NCBI RefSeq assembly: GCF_018130385.1
Contig: NZ_JAFCLU010000008.1
Span: 62,001-126,000, forward strand
DNA: 64,000 bases
Direction: 5' to 3'
From: Bradyrhizobium sp. AUGA SZCCT0283
GTDB taxonomy: Bacteria > Pseudomonadota > Alphaproteobacteria > Rhizobiales > Xanthobacteraceae
In this document: one piece after another, positions 19,383 to 29,081 of the stretch
Position numbering within the stretch: position 1 is the stretch's first letter
How the letters are laid out: each line of letters begins with the position of its first letter
Made by a program: the position numbers and the translations under genes
Notes under the pieces: generated by a model
The model's input: only the letters and a program-made list of their open reading frames with translations
Databases searched by the model: none
Told to the model about the DNA's origin: nothing

Positions 19383-21530
19383 TCAGGCCGCGACGATACG
19401 GCCTTGAGCCTCACGCGGGCCGCGTCCCGACAGGAATTGCCGCTCGATCTCGGCGGCGGGAAGCGGCCGGCTGAACAGGAAGCCCTGCATCTCCGTGCAT
19501 CCCTCGGAAGCGATGCTGTGGAGCTGCTCTGCGGTTTCCACGCCCTCGGCGGTAGCCGTCATGCCCATGCCGTTGGCGAGCGCGGCAACCGCCCGCACGA
19601 TGTTGAGCGAGCTTGAATTCTCGGTGATGTTCTTGACGAACGAGCGGTCGATCTTGATCTTGTCGAACGGAAAGCTCTGCAAGTAGGTCAGCGACGAATA
19701 TCCGGTGCCGAAATCGTCCATCGCGATCCGGATTCCGAGCGCCCGCAACTGATGCAGCACCGCGAGCGTCGCTTCCTTGTTGTGAAGCAATACGCTCTCG
19801 GTGATTTCGATCTCCAGCCGCGTGGGCGCCAGACCGGAGGCCGCGAGCGCACTGACGATCACCTGCATCAGGCCGGGACTGCGAAACTGGATCGCTGAAA
19901 TATTGACGGCGACGTGAAGGTTGTCGGGCCATTGCGCCGCGGTGGCGCAGGCCTGCCGGATGACCCACTCGCCCATCGGGACGATAAAGCCGATCTCTTC
20001 GGCCAGCGGAATGAAGTCGGCCGGCGAGATCATTCCCTTGGTCGGATGATTCCAGCGTATCAGGGCCTCGAAGCCGCTGATTTCCTTGCTCGCCAGATTG
20101 ACGACCGGCTGATAGTGCAGCTCGAATTCGCCTGATGGCAGCGCCTTGCGCAGATCCTGTTCCAGGATGCGGCGGTTCTGCATCTGCAGGTCCATCACGG
20201 GTTCGAAGAAGCGGAACGTGCCGCGGCCGTCGCTCTTGGCGCGGTAGAGCGCAAGGTCGGCGTTGCGCAACAATTTGTCGGGGTTCGATCCATCGCCGGG
20301 GCCGACCGAAATGCCGATGCTGACGCCGATCACGGCCTGCTGGCCGTCGATGTCATAGGGCTCGCTCAGCGCATCGATGACGCCCTGCGCCAGCGAAGTG
20401 GCATCGGCGGGGTCCGCGATCATGGCCTGCACGATCACGAATTCATCGCCTCCCATCCGCGCGATCGTGTCGGCCTCGCCAACGAGTCCGCGCAACCGCT
20501 CGGCGACGATCTTCAGCAGCTTGTCGCCGCAGGGATGGCCGAACGTATCGTTCACGGCCTTGAACTGATCGAGGTCGAGATGGTGGACGGCCACCATTTC
20601 GCCGCGCTGGACCCTGCTCAGCACGTATTCGAGCCGATCGTTCAACAGCACCCGGTTGGCAAGATCGGTCAGCGCATCGTGGTGCGCCATGTATTCGATC
20701 TTGACCTCCGATTGCCGCTGTTCGGTGATGTCTTCATGCGTGGCGACCCAGCCGCCGCCGGGCATCGGGCGGTGACGGATCTTGAACGTGCGTCCGTTCA
20801 TCAGTTCGACGATGCTGTCTTTCGCCTCGTTGGAAACCGCCACGTTGGTGCGCCAGTGGAGATATTCGTCGCGCGTCATGGCGGGGAAGCTGCCGGCTTC
20901 GAACCGCAGGTCGACGATCTCGACCAGCGACATGCCGGGGCTGACGCGCTCGGGCGCGATATCGTACATCTCGACGAAACGATCGTTGCAGACGATCAGG
21001 CGGTGGTCGGAATCGAAGAAGCAAAGCCCCTGCGACATGTTGTTGATGGCGGTGTCGAACTGGAAGTTCCTGACGCGCAGCGTCTCTTCCTGCTCCTTGC
21101 CGAGTTCGTATTGTTTTTTCAGCCGGGCATTGAGCTCTTCACGCTCGGTGATGTCCTCGTGGGTCGCCATCCCGCCGCCGCCGGGCACCGGGTAGACGGT
21201 GTAGGCAATGATCCGGCCGTCAGCAAACTCCTGCACCGTGGTGTCGAGTGCGATGTCGCGGCCGACGCGCTCACGGATGTAATCATCGGGGGCGACCGGC
21301 ACCTTCAGGCCGAGATCCAGCCGATGCCGGATCAGTTCACGGGTCGGTGTGCCTGGCTTCACCTGTTCAGGCGACAGCCCGTACATTTCCCTGTAACGCC
21401 CGTTGCAGAAAACGACTTCGCGTTTCTCGTCGAAAATGACGATCCCGAGCGATAAATGATTGATCGCCTCTTCGAGCCGCGCACTCAAGGGCGCTGACTG
21501 CGGGACGGTTATCTGGCCGTGATCCGTCAT
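19383..21530 (-). CDS. PAS-PAS-GGDEF-EAL cyclic-di-GMP signalling protein
   Basis: Protein of 715 residues. Two PAS-type sensor domains with nearly parallel sequence (both contain PGGG-ATHEDITE, around 112-135 and 255-275) precede GGDEF and EAL domains. GGDEF is intact (ARMGGDEFVIV), but the RxxD inhibitory site reads GEAD, so product feedback is probably absent. The EAL domain keeps EALIRW, NISAIQF, EITESVL, DDFGTGYSS, KIDRSF and AEGVE. Both synthesis and hydrolysis of cyclic-di-GMP are possible. It has no obvious membrane segment and no clear operon partner. Confidence 0.9.
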   Translation of the reverse strand: MTDHGQITVPQSAPLSARLEEAINHLSLGIVIFDEKREVVFCNGRYREMYGLSPEQVKPGTPTRELIRHRLDLGLKVPVAPDDYIRERVGRDIALDTTVQEFADGRIIAYTVYPVPGGGGMATHEDITEREELNARLKKQYELGKEQEETLRVRNFQFDTAINNMSQGLCFFDSDHRLIVCNDRFVEMYDIAPERVSPGMSLVEIVDLRFEAGSFPAMTRDEYLHWRTNVAVSNEAKDSIVELMNGRTFKIRHRPMPGGGWVATHEDITEQRQSEVKIEYMAHHDALTDLANRVLLNDRLEYVLSRVQRGEMVAVHHLDLDQFKAVNDTFGHPCGDKLLKIVAERLRGLVGEADTIARMGGDEFVIVQAMIADPADATSLAQGVIDALSEPYDIDGQQAVIGVSIGISVGPGDGSNPDKLLRNADLALYRAKSDGRGTFRFFEPVMDLQMQNRRILEQDLRKALPSGEFELHYQPVVNLASKEISGFEALIRWNHPTKGMISPADFIPLAEEIGFIVPMGEWVIRQACATAAQWPDNLHVAVNISAIQFRSPGLMQVIVSALAASGLAPTRLEIEITESVLLHNKEATLAVLHQLRALGIRIAMDDFGTGYSSLTYLQSFPFDKIKIDRSFVKNITENSSSLNIVRAVAALANGMGMTATAEGVETAEQLHSIASEGCTEMQGFLFSRPLPAAEIERQFLSGRGPREAQGRIVAA

Positions 21531-21711
21531 TTAGCGTTTCCCCAGCCGCTATTGGCGGCTCTCCTGCTTCAAGGAGAACGGCCATTAGAAGCCCAGGCTG
21601 GTGAATTGCATCTTCGAGACCGGCAAATGCGTGCCGGTTCTTCGCAACTTGCTCAACAGAGTGTTAACGCGGTTTTGGCACCTACAGGATGCCGGCAGCC
21701 GCCCGGAAAAC

Positions 21712-23001
21712 CTAGGCGGGGTCCACCAAAATCGCCCTGACGTCATTGACGTTGGTGAGCGTCGGGCCGGTCAGCAGCAAATCGCCGGTGGCTGAAAAGA
21801 ACGCGGTGGCGTCGTTGTTGGCAAGATAGGTCGCGGGTGAGAGGCCGAGCGACTTCATCTTCGCAAACGTGGTCTGATCGATCACGGCGCCGGCCGGATC
21901 GGTCGCGCTGCCGGCGCCGCCGTCGGCGCCGTCGGTGTCCGCGGCCAGCGCCACAATGCCTGAAGTGTCCTTCAGAAGATCCGCCAGCGCCAGCGCATAT
22001 TCCTGGTTGGGGCCGCCACGGCCATTGCCGCGCACGGTCACCGTGAGTTCGCCGCCCGAAAGGATCGCGATGCGTTTGCCTTCGTTGCGTGCTTTCAGCG
22101 CCAGGCGCGCATGAGCGGCCGCGACATCGCGTGCCTCACCTTCGAGATCCGCGCCGAGGCCGATCACCTCGTAGCCGGCATCCTTTGCGACCGTGATGGC
22201 CGCGTCGAGCGAAGCCTTCGGCTTCGCAATCATCTCGAATTGGGCACGGGCAAACGCGCCATCGCCGGGCTTGCAGCTCTCATTCCTGGGATCTTCGAGG
22301 GCGCGCCTGACGGCATCGTCGACCGTGAGATTATACCTCGCCACCAGCGCGCGGGCGTCCGCCAGCGTACTCGGATCCGGCACCGTCGGCCCCGATGCGA
22401 TCGCGGACGGATCGTCATGCGGCACGTCGGAGATCGCCAGCGTGACGATTTCGGCGGCGCGCTGGCCGGCGCGGGCCAGCCGTCCGCCCTTGATCCGCGA
22501 CAGATGCTTGCGGACGATATTCATCTCGCCGATCGGCGCGCCCGAGCGCAACAATGCGCGGTTCACCTGCTGCTTCTGTGCGAACGAAACGCCGTCGGCC
22601 GGCGCGATCCAGTTCGCAGAGCCGCCACCGGAGAGCAGCACCAGCAGCAGATCGTCAGCGGTCGCCTCAGCGGCGAGACGCAGCGTGTCGTCGGCGGCTT
22701 TCAGCCCGGCTTCGTCGGGCACGGGATGGCCGGCCTCGACGACCCTGATCCGCCGCGTCGGCACGCCGTGGCCGTGCCGCGTGGTGGCAAGGCCGGTCAG
22801 TCGTGACGGATCCAGCCCAAGCGCGTCGAGATAATGCCGTTCGGCCGCAGCCGCCATTGCCGCCGCGCCCTTGCCGGCGGCGAGGCAGATCACCTTACCT
22901 TTCGGTGTGGGCCGCAGATGCGCCGACAGCACGACGTCGGGATGCGCGGCAGCGACAGCCGCATCAAATATCGCACGCAAGAGGGGTCGCCGGTCGGTCA
23001 T
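21712..23001 (-). CDS. Glycerate 2-kinase (GckA/TtuD, DUF4147-MOFRL)
   Basis: Protein of 429 residues with an N-terminal DUF4147 domain and a C-terminal MOFRL domain (ILSGGELTVTVRGNGRGGPNQE). It phosphorylates D-glycerate to 2-phosphoglycerate; older annotations call it hydroxypyruvate reductase. The motif LLSGGGSANW and the ISDVPHDDPSAIASGPTVPDPST stretch are characteristic. It lies 129 bases downstream of the first of three tandem binding proteins, with a terminator between, so it is probably expressed separately. Confidence 0.88.
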   Translation of the reverse strand: MTDRRPLLRAIFDAAVAAAHPDVVLSAHLRPTPKGKVICLAAGKGAAAMAAAAERHYLDALGLDPSRLTGLATTRHGHGVPTRRIRVVEAGHPVPDEAGLKAADDTLRLAAEATADDLLLVLLSGGGSANWIAPADGVSFAQKQQVNRALLRSGAPIGEMNIVRKHLSRIKGGRLARAGQRAAEIVTLAISDVPHDDPSAIASGPTVPDPSTLADARALVARYNLTVDDAVRRALEDPRNESCKPGDGAFARAQFEMIAKPKASLDAAITVAKDAGYEVIGLGADLEGEARDVAAAHARLALKARNEGKRIAILSGGELTVTVRGNGRGGPNQEYALALADLLKDTSGIVALAADTDGADGGAGSATDPAGAVIDQTTFAKMKSLGLSPATYLANNDATAFFSATGDLLLTGPTLTNVNDVRAILVDPA

Positions 23002-23056
23002 GATTTCACGAGAACTGCTGCGGGACAGGAGGTCTGGTTATCCATCCAATCGCCGC

Positions 23057-23088
23057 AAAAGAAAACCCCCGCGAGCGCGCCGCGGGGG
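23057..23088 (-). terminator. Terminator after solute-binding protein 1
   Basis: Read on the minus strand: stem CCCCCGCG/CGCGGGGG with a 7-base loop, then TTTTCTTTT. It lies 43 bases after the stop of the solute-binding protein gene at 23131. Confidence 0.8.
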
Positions 23089-23130
23089 CCCTTCCGGCCC
23101 GAGAAATGGGCCGATCAGGATTCGAAATGA

Positions 23131-24357
23131 CTAGCCGCCGGCGTCGCTGGAGAGGATTTCGCCAAAGCGTTCCCAGGTCTCGCCTTTGAACCGGATCAGT
23201 TGTACCGAAGAAATCGGGGCAAAGTCGGTCGCCGACGTGTTGACCTTGATGCCCGGCAGCAGGCCGCCGAGTTCGAGGTCCTTGATGCTGGCCGCCTGCT
23301 TCATGACGTTCTCGCGCGTGAGATTGTCGCCGCAAGCCTTCAGCACGTGCACGAGGCCCTGCGCGACGGTGTAGCCGAACATGACAGACGCATCGGCGCG
23401 GTTGGCTTCCGGATAATACTTGTCCAGAAACTCGTTCCAGGCCTTCATGCCCGCATCATCCTTCCACTGCGCATCCGTCGGATCCTTCAGATATTGCGAG
23501 GAGATGATGTCCTGGGCGTTCTCCATGCCGGCCGGCTTGATGACGCTGCCGATCGAGGCCGAGACGTTGTTGAGGAAGTGCAGCGGCTTCCAGCCGATCT
23601 CGGCGTTCTTCTTGATCGCCTGCGCCGCGAACTTGGGCGTGGTGATGTTGATGAACACGTCGGCGCCGGTCGACTTCAGCTTGACGATGTGGGAGTCGAT
23701 GGTCGGCTCGGAGACTTCGTAGCTTTCCTCCATGACGATCATCGACGCGGCCTTGGCGCCGAGCCCGTCCTTGAAGCCCTTCAGGTAGTCCTTTCCGTAA
23801 TCGTCGTTCTGATAGAGGATCGCGACCTTGGCGTTCGGTTTCTCCTTGAGAATGTACTTCGCATAGATCTGCGTTTCGCTCTGGTAGTTGGGCTGCCAGC
23901 CCATTGTCCACGGGAAGGTCTTCGGATCGTTCCACTTGGTGGCGCCGGTCGCGACGAACAGTTGCGGTACCTTCTTCGTGTTCAGGTACTTCTGGATCGC
24001 GGTGTTCGGCGGCGTACCGAGCGGGTTGAAGATGAGGAGGACTTCATCGCTCTCGACCAGCTTGCGCGCCTGTTCCACCGTCTTCGGCGGGCTGTACGCA
24101 TCGTCATAGCTGATGAAGTTGATCTTGCGGCCGTTGATGCCGCCCTCGGCGTTGATCTTCTTGAAGTAGGCCTCTTCGGTCTTGCCGATCACGCCGTAGG
24201 CGGAAGCCGGTCCGCTGTAGGGCATGATGTTGCCGATCTTGATCTCGGTATCGCTCGCACCGGGATCGTATTTCTTTTGTGCGAGAACGCCGCTCGAAGT
24301 TGCCGCGAGTAGTCCAAACGCGGTCGAAACAACCGCAAGTTTTTTCATTGTGGACAT
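23131..24357 (-). CDS. ABC transporter solute-binding protein, Liv/HAAT type, paralogue 1 of 3
   Basis: Periplasmic binding protein of 408 residues with a signal peptide (MKKLAVVSTAFGLLAATSSGVLA, cleaved before QKKYD). I chose the ATG at 24357 because GGGAGAG lies 6 bases upstream; the frame is open to 24390. The mature start TEIKIGNIMPYSGPASAYGVIGKTEEAYF is shared with the next two genes, and by eye about nine in ten residues match paralogue 2. Together with the LivMHFG genes upstream it should serve an importer for carboxylic acids; the divergent PimF/A/C/D-like genes suggest dicarboxylates or fatty acids. Substrate is inferred. Confidence 0.9.
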   Translation of the reverse strand: MSTMKKLAVVSTAFGLLAATSSGVLAQKKYDPGASDTEIKIGNIMPYSGPASAYGVIGKTEEAYFKKINAEGGINGRKINFISYDDAYSPPKTVEQARKLVESDEVLLIFNPLGTPPNTAIQKYLNTKKVPQLFVATGATKWNDPKTFPWTMGWQPNYQSETQIYAKYILKEKPNAKVAILYQNDDYGKDYLKGFKDGLGAKAASMIVMEESYEVSEPTIDSHIVKLKSTGADVFINITTPKFAAQAIKKNAEIGWKPLHFLNNVSASIGSVIKPAGMENAQDIISSQYLKDPTDAQWKDDAGMKAWNEFLDKYYPEANRADASVMFGYTVAQGLVHVLKACGDNLTRENVMKQAASIKDLELGGLLPGIKVNTSATDFAPISSVQLIRFKGETWERFGEILSSDAGG

Positions 24358-24460
24358 TTCTGTCTCTCCCTTTTCATTCATTAAATCCAACCGTCAGGCT
24401 CCTTGCACGAAGCTCTTTTAACGGCGTCGTGATTAGCATCTTGCCGCACGCCTCACAACA

Positions 24461-24493
24461 AAAAGCCCCTGCGGCAAAGCCGCAGGGGCTTTT
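24461..24493. terminator. Bidirectional-looking terminator between paralogues 1 and 2
   Basis: Perfect 15-bp stem AAAAGCCCCTGCGGC/GCCGCAGGGGCTTTT around an AAA loop, with T tracts in both directions. It follows the stop of paralogue 2 by 24 bases on the minus strand. Confidence 0.88.
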
Positions 24494-24516
24494 CTTTAGT
24501 AGACTGTTCGGTGGCG

Positions 24517-25746
24517 TTAACCGCCGACGTCGCCGGAAAGAATTTCGCCGAAGCGCTCCCAGGTGTCGCCCTTGAACTTCATCAGCTGCAATTGCGAGAT
24601 CGGGGCGAAGTCGGTCGGCGAGGTGTTGACCTTGACCCCAGGCAACAGTCCGCCGAGTTCGAGGTCCTTGATGCTGGCGGCCTGCTTCATGACGTTGGCC
24701 CGGGTGAGGTCGTCGCCGCAGGCCTTCAGCACATGCACGAGGCCTTGCGCTACGTTGTAGGCGTACATCACCGCACTGTCGGCGCGATTGGCTTCCGGAT
24801 AGTACTTGTCCAGGAACTCGTTCCAGGCCTTCATCCCGGCATCGTTCTTCCATTGCGCGTCGGTCGGATCCTTGAAGTATTGCGACGAGATGATGTCCTG
24901 TCCATTCTCGAAGCCGGCCGGCTTCATCACGCTGCCGATCGAGGAAGAGACGTTGTTGAGGAAGTGCAGCGGCTTCCAGCCGACCTCGGCGTTCTTCTTG
25001 ATCGCCTGCGCCGCGAACTTGGGCGTGGTGATGTTAAAGAAGACGTCCGCGCCGGTCGCTTTCATCTTGACGATATGGGAGTCGATCGTCGGCTCGGAGA
25101 CTTCGTAGCTTTCCTCGATGACGATCAATGAGGCAGCCTTGGCGCCCAGGCCATCCTTGAAGCCCTTCAAATAGTCCTTGCCGTAATCGTCGTTCTGATA
25201 GAGCACCGCGATCTTGGCGTTCGGATGGTTCTTCAGAATGTACTTGGCGTAGATCTGCGACTCGCTCTGGTAGTTGGGCTGCCAGCCCATGGTCCAGGGA
25301 AAGTCCTTGGGGTCGTTCCACTTGGTGGCGCCGGTCGCGACGAACAGTTGCGGCACCTTCTTGGTGTTGAGGTATTTCTGAATCGCAGTGTTCGGCGGCG
25401 TGCCGAGCGAATTGAAGACCAGCAGGACTTCGTCACTCTCGACCAGCTTGCGGGCCTGCTCCACGGTCTTCGGCGGGCTGTAGGCATCGTCATAGCTGAT
25501 GAAGTTGATCTTGCGGCCGTTGATGCCGCCCTCGGCGTTGACCTTCCTGAAATAGGCCTCTTCGGTTTTTCCGATCACGCCGTAGGCGGAGGCCGGTCCG
25601 CTGTACGGCATGATGTTGCCGATCTTGATTTCGGTGTCGGTGGCGCCGGTGTCGTATCTCTTTTGTGCCAATGCGCCGCTGCTGGTCGCGGCAAGCAATG
25701 CGAGGGCTGCCGCAACGGCTCCCAGTCGCAAGTTGATAACGGACAT
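24517..25746 (-). CDS. ABC transporter solute-binding protein, Liv/HAAT type, paralogue 2 of 3
   Basis: Periplasmic binding protein of 409 residues with signal peptide (LGAVAAALALLAATSSGALA, cleaved before QKRYD). A GGGAGATC ribosome site precedes the ATG. It is very similar to paralogue 1 at both protein and DNA level, so the pair arose by a fairly recent tandem duplication. Differences gather in the second half (for example VMYAYNVAQGLV against VMFGYTVAQGLV, and QLQLMKF against SVQLIRF). Those changes could alter ligand preference. Confidence 0.9.
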   Translation of the reverse strand: MSVINLRLGAVAAALALLAATSSGALAQKRYDTGATDTEIKIGNIMPYSGPASAYGVIGKTEEAYFRKVNAEGGINGRKINFISYDDAYSPPKTVEQARKLVESDEVLLVFNSLGTPPNTAIQKYLNTKKVPQLFVATGATKWNDPKDFPWTMGWQPNYQSESQIYAKYILKNHPNAKIAVLYQNDDYGKDYLKGFKDGLGAKAASLIVIEESYEVSEPTIDSHIVKMKATGADVFFNITTPKFAAQAIKKNAEVGWKPLHFLNNVSSSIGSVMKPAGFENGQDIISSQYFKDPTDAQWKNDAGMKAWNEFLDKYYPEANRADSAVMYAYNVAQGLVHVLKACGDDLTRANVMKQAASIKDLELGGLLPGVKVNTSPTDFAPISQLQLMKFKGDTWERFGEILSGDVGG

Positions 25747-25849
25747 TTTGATCTCCCTGGGATCACGATGGATGTGTCATCTTCTTTTTGTTTGGAGCGC
25801 TTGGCGGCTCTTGGATCGCATTGAATACCTTTCGGCCCCGTCCAGCAAC

Positions 25850-25881
25850 AAAAAGCCCCCCGCGACGGCGTCCCGGGGGGC
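25850..25881 (-). terminator. Terminator after solute-binding protein paralogue 3
   Basis: Read on the minus strand: 8-bp stem CGGGGGGC... closing on GCCCCCCG with an 11-base loop, followed by TTTTTGTTG. It is 46 bases after the stop of paralogue 3. Confidence 0.75.
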
Positions 25882-25926
25882 GATATTTAGTCGGATACCG
25901 CGGGCAACTGCCCGCGGGACGGAATA

Positions 25927-27156
25927 TTAATTAGTTGCCGCCTCGCCGCTGATGACGTCACCGAACAGGTCCCACTTCTCGCCCTTGAAGCGCATCATCT
26001 GAAGCTGCTCGATCGGGGCGAAGTCGGTGGCCGACGTGTTGATCCTGACGCCCGGCAGGAGCGTATCGGGCGTGAAGTCCTTCAGGTTCGCAGCCTGCTT
26101 CATGATGTTGGCGCGGGTCAGGTCGTCGCCGCACATTTCGAGGATCCTGGTCAGGGTCTGGGCTGCGCCATAGCCGTAGACCACCGAACTGTTGAGCCGG
26201 TCGGCCTCGGGATAGTACTTGTCGAGCAGGGCGAAAAAATTCTTCATTCCGGCGTCGTCTTTCCACTGCGGATCGGCGGCGTCCTTGGCGTAGGCAGCCG
26301 AGAGCAGGCCCTGCGCGTTTTCGAAGCCCGCGGGCTTGATCACGCTGCCGACTGAAGCCGAGACATTGGCCACGATCTGGAGCGCCTTCCAGTCGATCTC
26401 GGCCATCTTCTTGATGGTCTGCGCCGCGAATTTCGGCGTCGTGATGCTGATCAGGACGTCCGCGCCGCTGGCCTTGAGCTTGACGATATGATTGTCAATC
26501 GTCGGCTCCGAGATCTCGTAGCTTTCCTCGGCGATGATGGCTGATGCCTTGGCGCCGAAACCGTCCTTCAGGCCCTTGAGGTAGTCCTTGCCGAAATCGT
26601 CGTTCTGATAGAACACGGCGATCTTGGCGTCCGGCTTTTCCTTCATCAGGTATTTCGCATAGATCAGCCCTTCGCTCTGATAGCTGGGCTGCCATCCGAT
26701 GGTCCACGGAAAATGCTTCGGATCGTTCCACTTGGTAGCACCGGTGGCGACGAACAGTTGCGGCACCTTCTTGGCGTTCAGATATTTCTGGATCGCACTG
26801 TTGGACGGCGTGCCGAGCGGATTGAACACCACCAGCACCTCATCGCTCTCGACGAGCTTGCGTACCTGTTCGACGGCCTTCGGCGGACTGTAGGCATCGT
26901 CATAGGAAACGAACTTGATCTTGCGCCCGTTGATGCCGCCGTTTTCGTTGACCATCTTGAAGTAGGCTTCTTCGGTCTTGCCGATGACGCCATAGGCGGA
27001 GGCAGGGCCGCTGTAGGGCACGATGTGACCGATCTTGATTTCGGTATCGGTCGCACCGGTGTCATACTTCTTTTGGGCGAGTGCACTGCCGTTTGTGGCA
27101 GCGAAAGTGACGAGCGCCGTCCAGAAGGCGGCGCTTCTTATTATTGCCGAACGCAT
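25927..27156 (-). CDS. ABC transporter solute-binding protein, Liv/HAAT type, paralogue 3 of 3
   Basis: Periplasmic binding protein of 409 residues, more diverged from the other two but collinear with them. The signal peptide ends at SALA-QKKYD. CAGGAGAAG gives a good ribosome site. The gene starts 18 bases after the livM stop, so it is probably the binding protein translated with the membrane components, while the other two follow behind terminators. The motif EIKIGHIVPYSGPASAYGVIGKTEEAYF is retained. Confidence 0.9.
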   Translation of the reverse strand: MRSAIIRSAAFWTALVTFAATNGSALAQKKYDTGATDTEIKIGHIVPYSGPASAYGVIGKTEEAYFKMVNENGGINGRKIKFVSYDDAYSPPKAVEQVRKLVESDEVLVVFNPLGTPSNSAIQKYLNAKKVPQLFVATGATKWNDPKHFPWTIGWQPSYQSEGLIYAKYLMKEKPDAKIAVFYQNDDFGKDYLKGLKDGFGAKASAIIAEESYEISEPTIDNHIVKLKASGADVLISITTPKFAAQTIKKMAEIDWKALQIVANVSASVGSVIKPAGFENAQGLLSAAYAKDAADPQWKDDAGMKNFFALLDKYYPEADRLNSSVVYGYGAAQTLTRILEMCGDDLTRANIMKQAANLKDFTPDTLLPGVRINTSATDFAPIEQLQMMRFKGEKWDLFGDVISGEAATN

Positions 27157-27174
27157 TTCTTCTCCTGAGTGAGG

Positions 27175-28188
27175 TTACTTTTTCAGCTTTCCGATCAGTT
27201 GTTGCGCAACTATCGCGACCTGCCTGGCGCCGTGCGGCACGAGGAAGATGACAAGGAACAGAAGCACGCCGAATACGGCGCCGGAAAGGCCCTTCGAGAT
27301 TCCTTCGGCGATGTTCGGCACGAAGATGATGAAGGCGGCGCCAACGAACGATCCCGGCAGCCAGCCGACGCCGCCGACGACCATGCCGAGGAACAGCGAG
27401 ATCGCCAGCAAAATGGTGTAGCTGTCCGGCGCCACGAACTGCACCGCGATGGCCCCTAAGCCGCCGGCAACGCCGGTGATGCCGGCTGAAACGCCGAACG
27501 CCAGCGTCTTGTACAGCGCGACGTCGACGCCCATGGCGGAAGCCGCGATCTCGTTGTCACGGATCGCCATGAAGGCGCGGCCCGAGCGCGACCGCAGCAA
27601 ATTGACCGAGGCGATATAGATTCCGATCGTGATCGCGAGCGTGAAATAATAAAGCCACATGTCTTGCGACATCGGCAGGCCGAACGGCGCATCTGGCTTG
27701 GTGACGACGAGGCCCTGCACGCCGCCGGTCCAGTGCTCAAAGAAGCCGAGTTTCAGGATTTGTGGCATCGCGGTGGCCAAGGCGAACGTCGCCAGCGCGA
27801 GATACACGCCAGAAAGCCGCAGCGCCGGCTGGCCGAAGGCGAAGCCGAACGCGAAGCAGATCAGGCCCGCGATCGGCAGCGTCAGCGCGTAGTTCATGCC
27901 GGTGTATTCGATCAGGATCGCCGAGGTGTAGGCGCCGACCGCATAGAACGCGCTCTGACCCAGCGAGAACTGGCCGCTGCCGCCGGTCAGAATATTGAGG
28001 GCGAGAACGGCCAGGCCGTAGATCAACAGCATCGTCAACTGGAAGATGATGAAGTTTTTGACGAACAGCGGCACGATAAGCAGCGCTACGAGCACCACCA
28101 GCGAGGTGCCCAGGCCGAGCGTCATGGCTCGCTTCGGAACGGCCTCGACGGCCGGTGCTTCTGTGACGACGTCTTCGACAGCGCTCAT
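27175..28188 (-). CDS. livM: ABC transporter permease, LivM type
   Basis: Permease of 337 residues with about ten membrane segments. The motif NILTGGSGQFSLGQSAFYAVGAYTSAIL and the later SRSGRAFMAIRDNEIAASAMGVDVALYKTLAFGVSA are typical of LivM. Gene order on this strand is livG, livF, livH, livM, then the binding protein. It lies 2 bases after livH. Confidence 0.94.
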   Translation of the reverse strand: MSAVEDVVTEAPAVEAVPKRAMTLGLGTSLVVLVALLIVPLFVKNFIIFQLTMLLIYGLAVLALNILTGGSGQFSLGQSAFYAVGAYTSAILIEYTGMNYALTLPIAGLICFAFGFAFGQPALRLSGVYLALATFALATAMPQILKLGFFEHWTGGVQGLVVTKPDAPFGLPMSQDMWLYYFTLAITIGIYIASVNLLRSRSGRAFMAIRDNEIAASAMGVDVALYKTLAFGVSAGITGVAGGLGAIAVQFVAPDSYTILLAISLFLGMVVGGVGWLPGSFVGAAFIIFVPNIAEGISKGLSGAVFGVLLFLVIFLVPHGARQVAIVAQQLIGKLKK

Positions 28189-28190
28189 GA

Positions 28191-29069
28191 CTAAACTCGC
28201 TTCACGATGGGCCGGCCAAACAGCCCAGCCGGTTTGACGACCAATACGGTGATGATCAGCGCAAGCGCGATCGGCAGTTTCAACTCGTTACCGACGCCGG
28301 GAATGTAGGTCCCGGCCAGATTCTCGAAGATGCCGACCAGGAAGCCGCCGACCACGGCGCCGAGCGGTGAGGTCAGGCCGCCGAGCACGGCCGCGGCGAA
28401 GCCGTAGATCAGCACGCCCAACATCATGTTCGGTTCCAGGAACACGACAGGCGCGATCAGGATGCCGGCGATCGAGCCGATCGCGGCCGCCATGCCCCAG
28501 CCGAGCGCGATCATCCAGGACGTATTGATGCCGACCAGGCGCGCCGATTCGGGCAGCGAAGCCGCGGCTCGCATGGCAAGGCCTATCCGCGTGTACTGGA
28601 AGAACAGGAACAGCAGGATCAGCAGCAGCACGGTGACGCCGATCATGCCGGCCTGGTGGGTCGAGATCAGCTGGCTGCCGAGGAAGGGCGATGATCCGAA
28701 CGGCGTCGGATACTGCTTGATGGTGAAATCCCAGATCAGGCCCGCGAAGCTGTTGATGATCCCATACAACGCGATGAAGCCGGCAACGTTAGTCAGAATC
28801 GGCGCTTTCGCCAGCGGCTTGAACAACAGCCGCTCAATGGCAATGCCGCCGGCGAAGGAGAACGCCAAGGTGAGCAGGAACGCCCACCAGTAGGGCACGC
28901 CCCACTGCATCAGTTGCCAAGAAATAAAGGTCGAGAACATCGCCATTTCGCCCTGGGCGAAGTTCAGATGATCGATCGCCTGGTAGATCATAACCACGGC
29001 GAGCGCCATACAGGCGTAAATTGCGCCTGTGGCAATGCCGGCCAGGACTTGGTTGGTAAACAGCTCCAT
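28191..29069 (-). CDS. livH: ABC transporter permease, LivH type
   Basis: Permease of 292 residues, the usual LivH length, with VLAGIATGAIYACMALAVVMIYQAIDHLNFAQGEMAMFSTF at the N-terminus. It ends 2 bases before livM and starts 12 bases after livF. Part of the five-gene importer that includes binding protein paralogue 3. Confidence 0.94.
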   Translation of the reverse strand: MELFTNQVLAGIATGAIYACMALAVVMIYQAIDHLNFAQGEMAMFSTFISWQLMQWGVPYWWAFLLTLAFSFAGGIAIERLLFKPLAKAPILTNVAGFIALYGIINSFAGLIWDFTIKQYPTPFGSSPFLGSQLISTHQAGMIGVTVLLLILLFLFFQYTRIGLAMRAAASLPESARLVGINTSWMIALGWGMAAAIGSIAGILIAPVVFLEPNMMLGVLIYGFAAAVLGGLTSPLGAVVGGFLVGIFENLAGTYIPGVGNELKLPIALALIITVLVVKPAGLFGRPIVKRV

Positions 29070-29081
29070 GGCGGCCGCTCC

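Noticed and set aside
23057..23088. Repeat cluster read as a CRISPR array
   Set aside because: The repeated GC-rich hairpins near 23.0, 24.5 and 25.9 kb are single terminators after paralogous genes, with no regular spacers.
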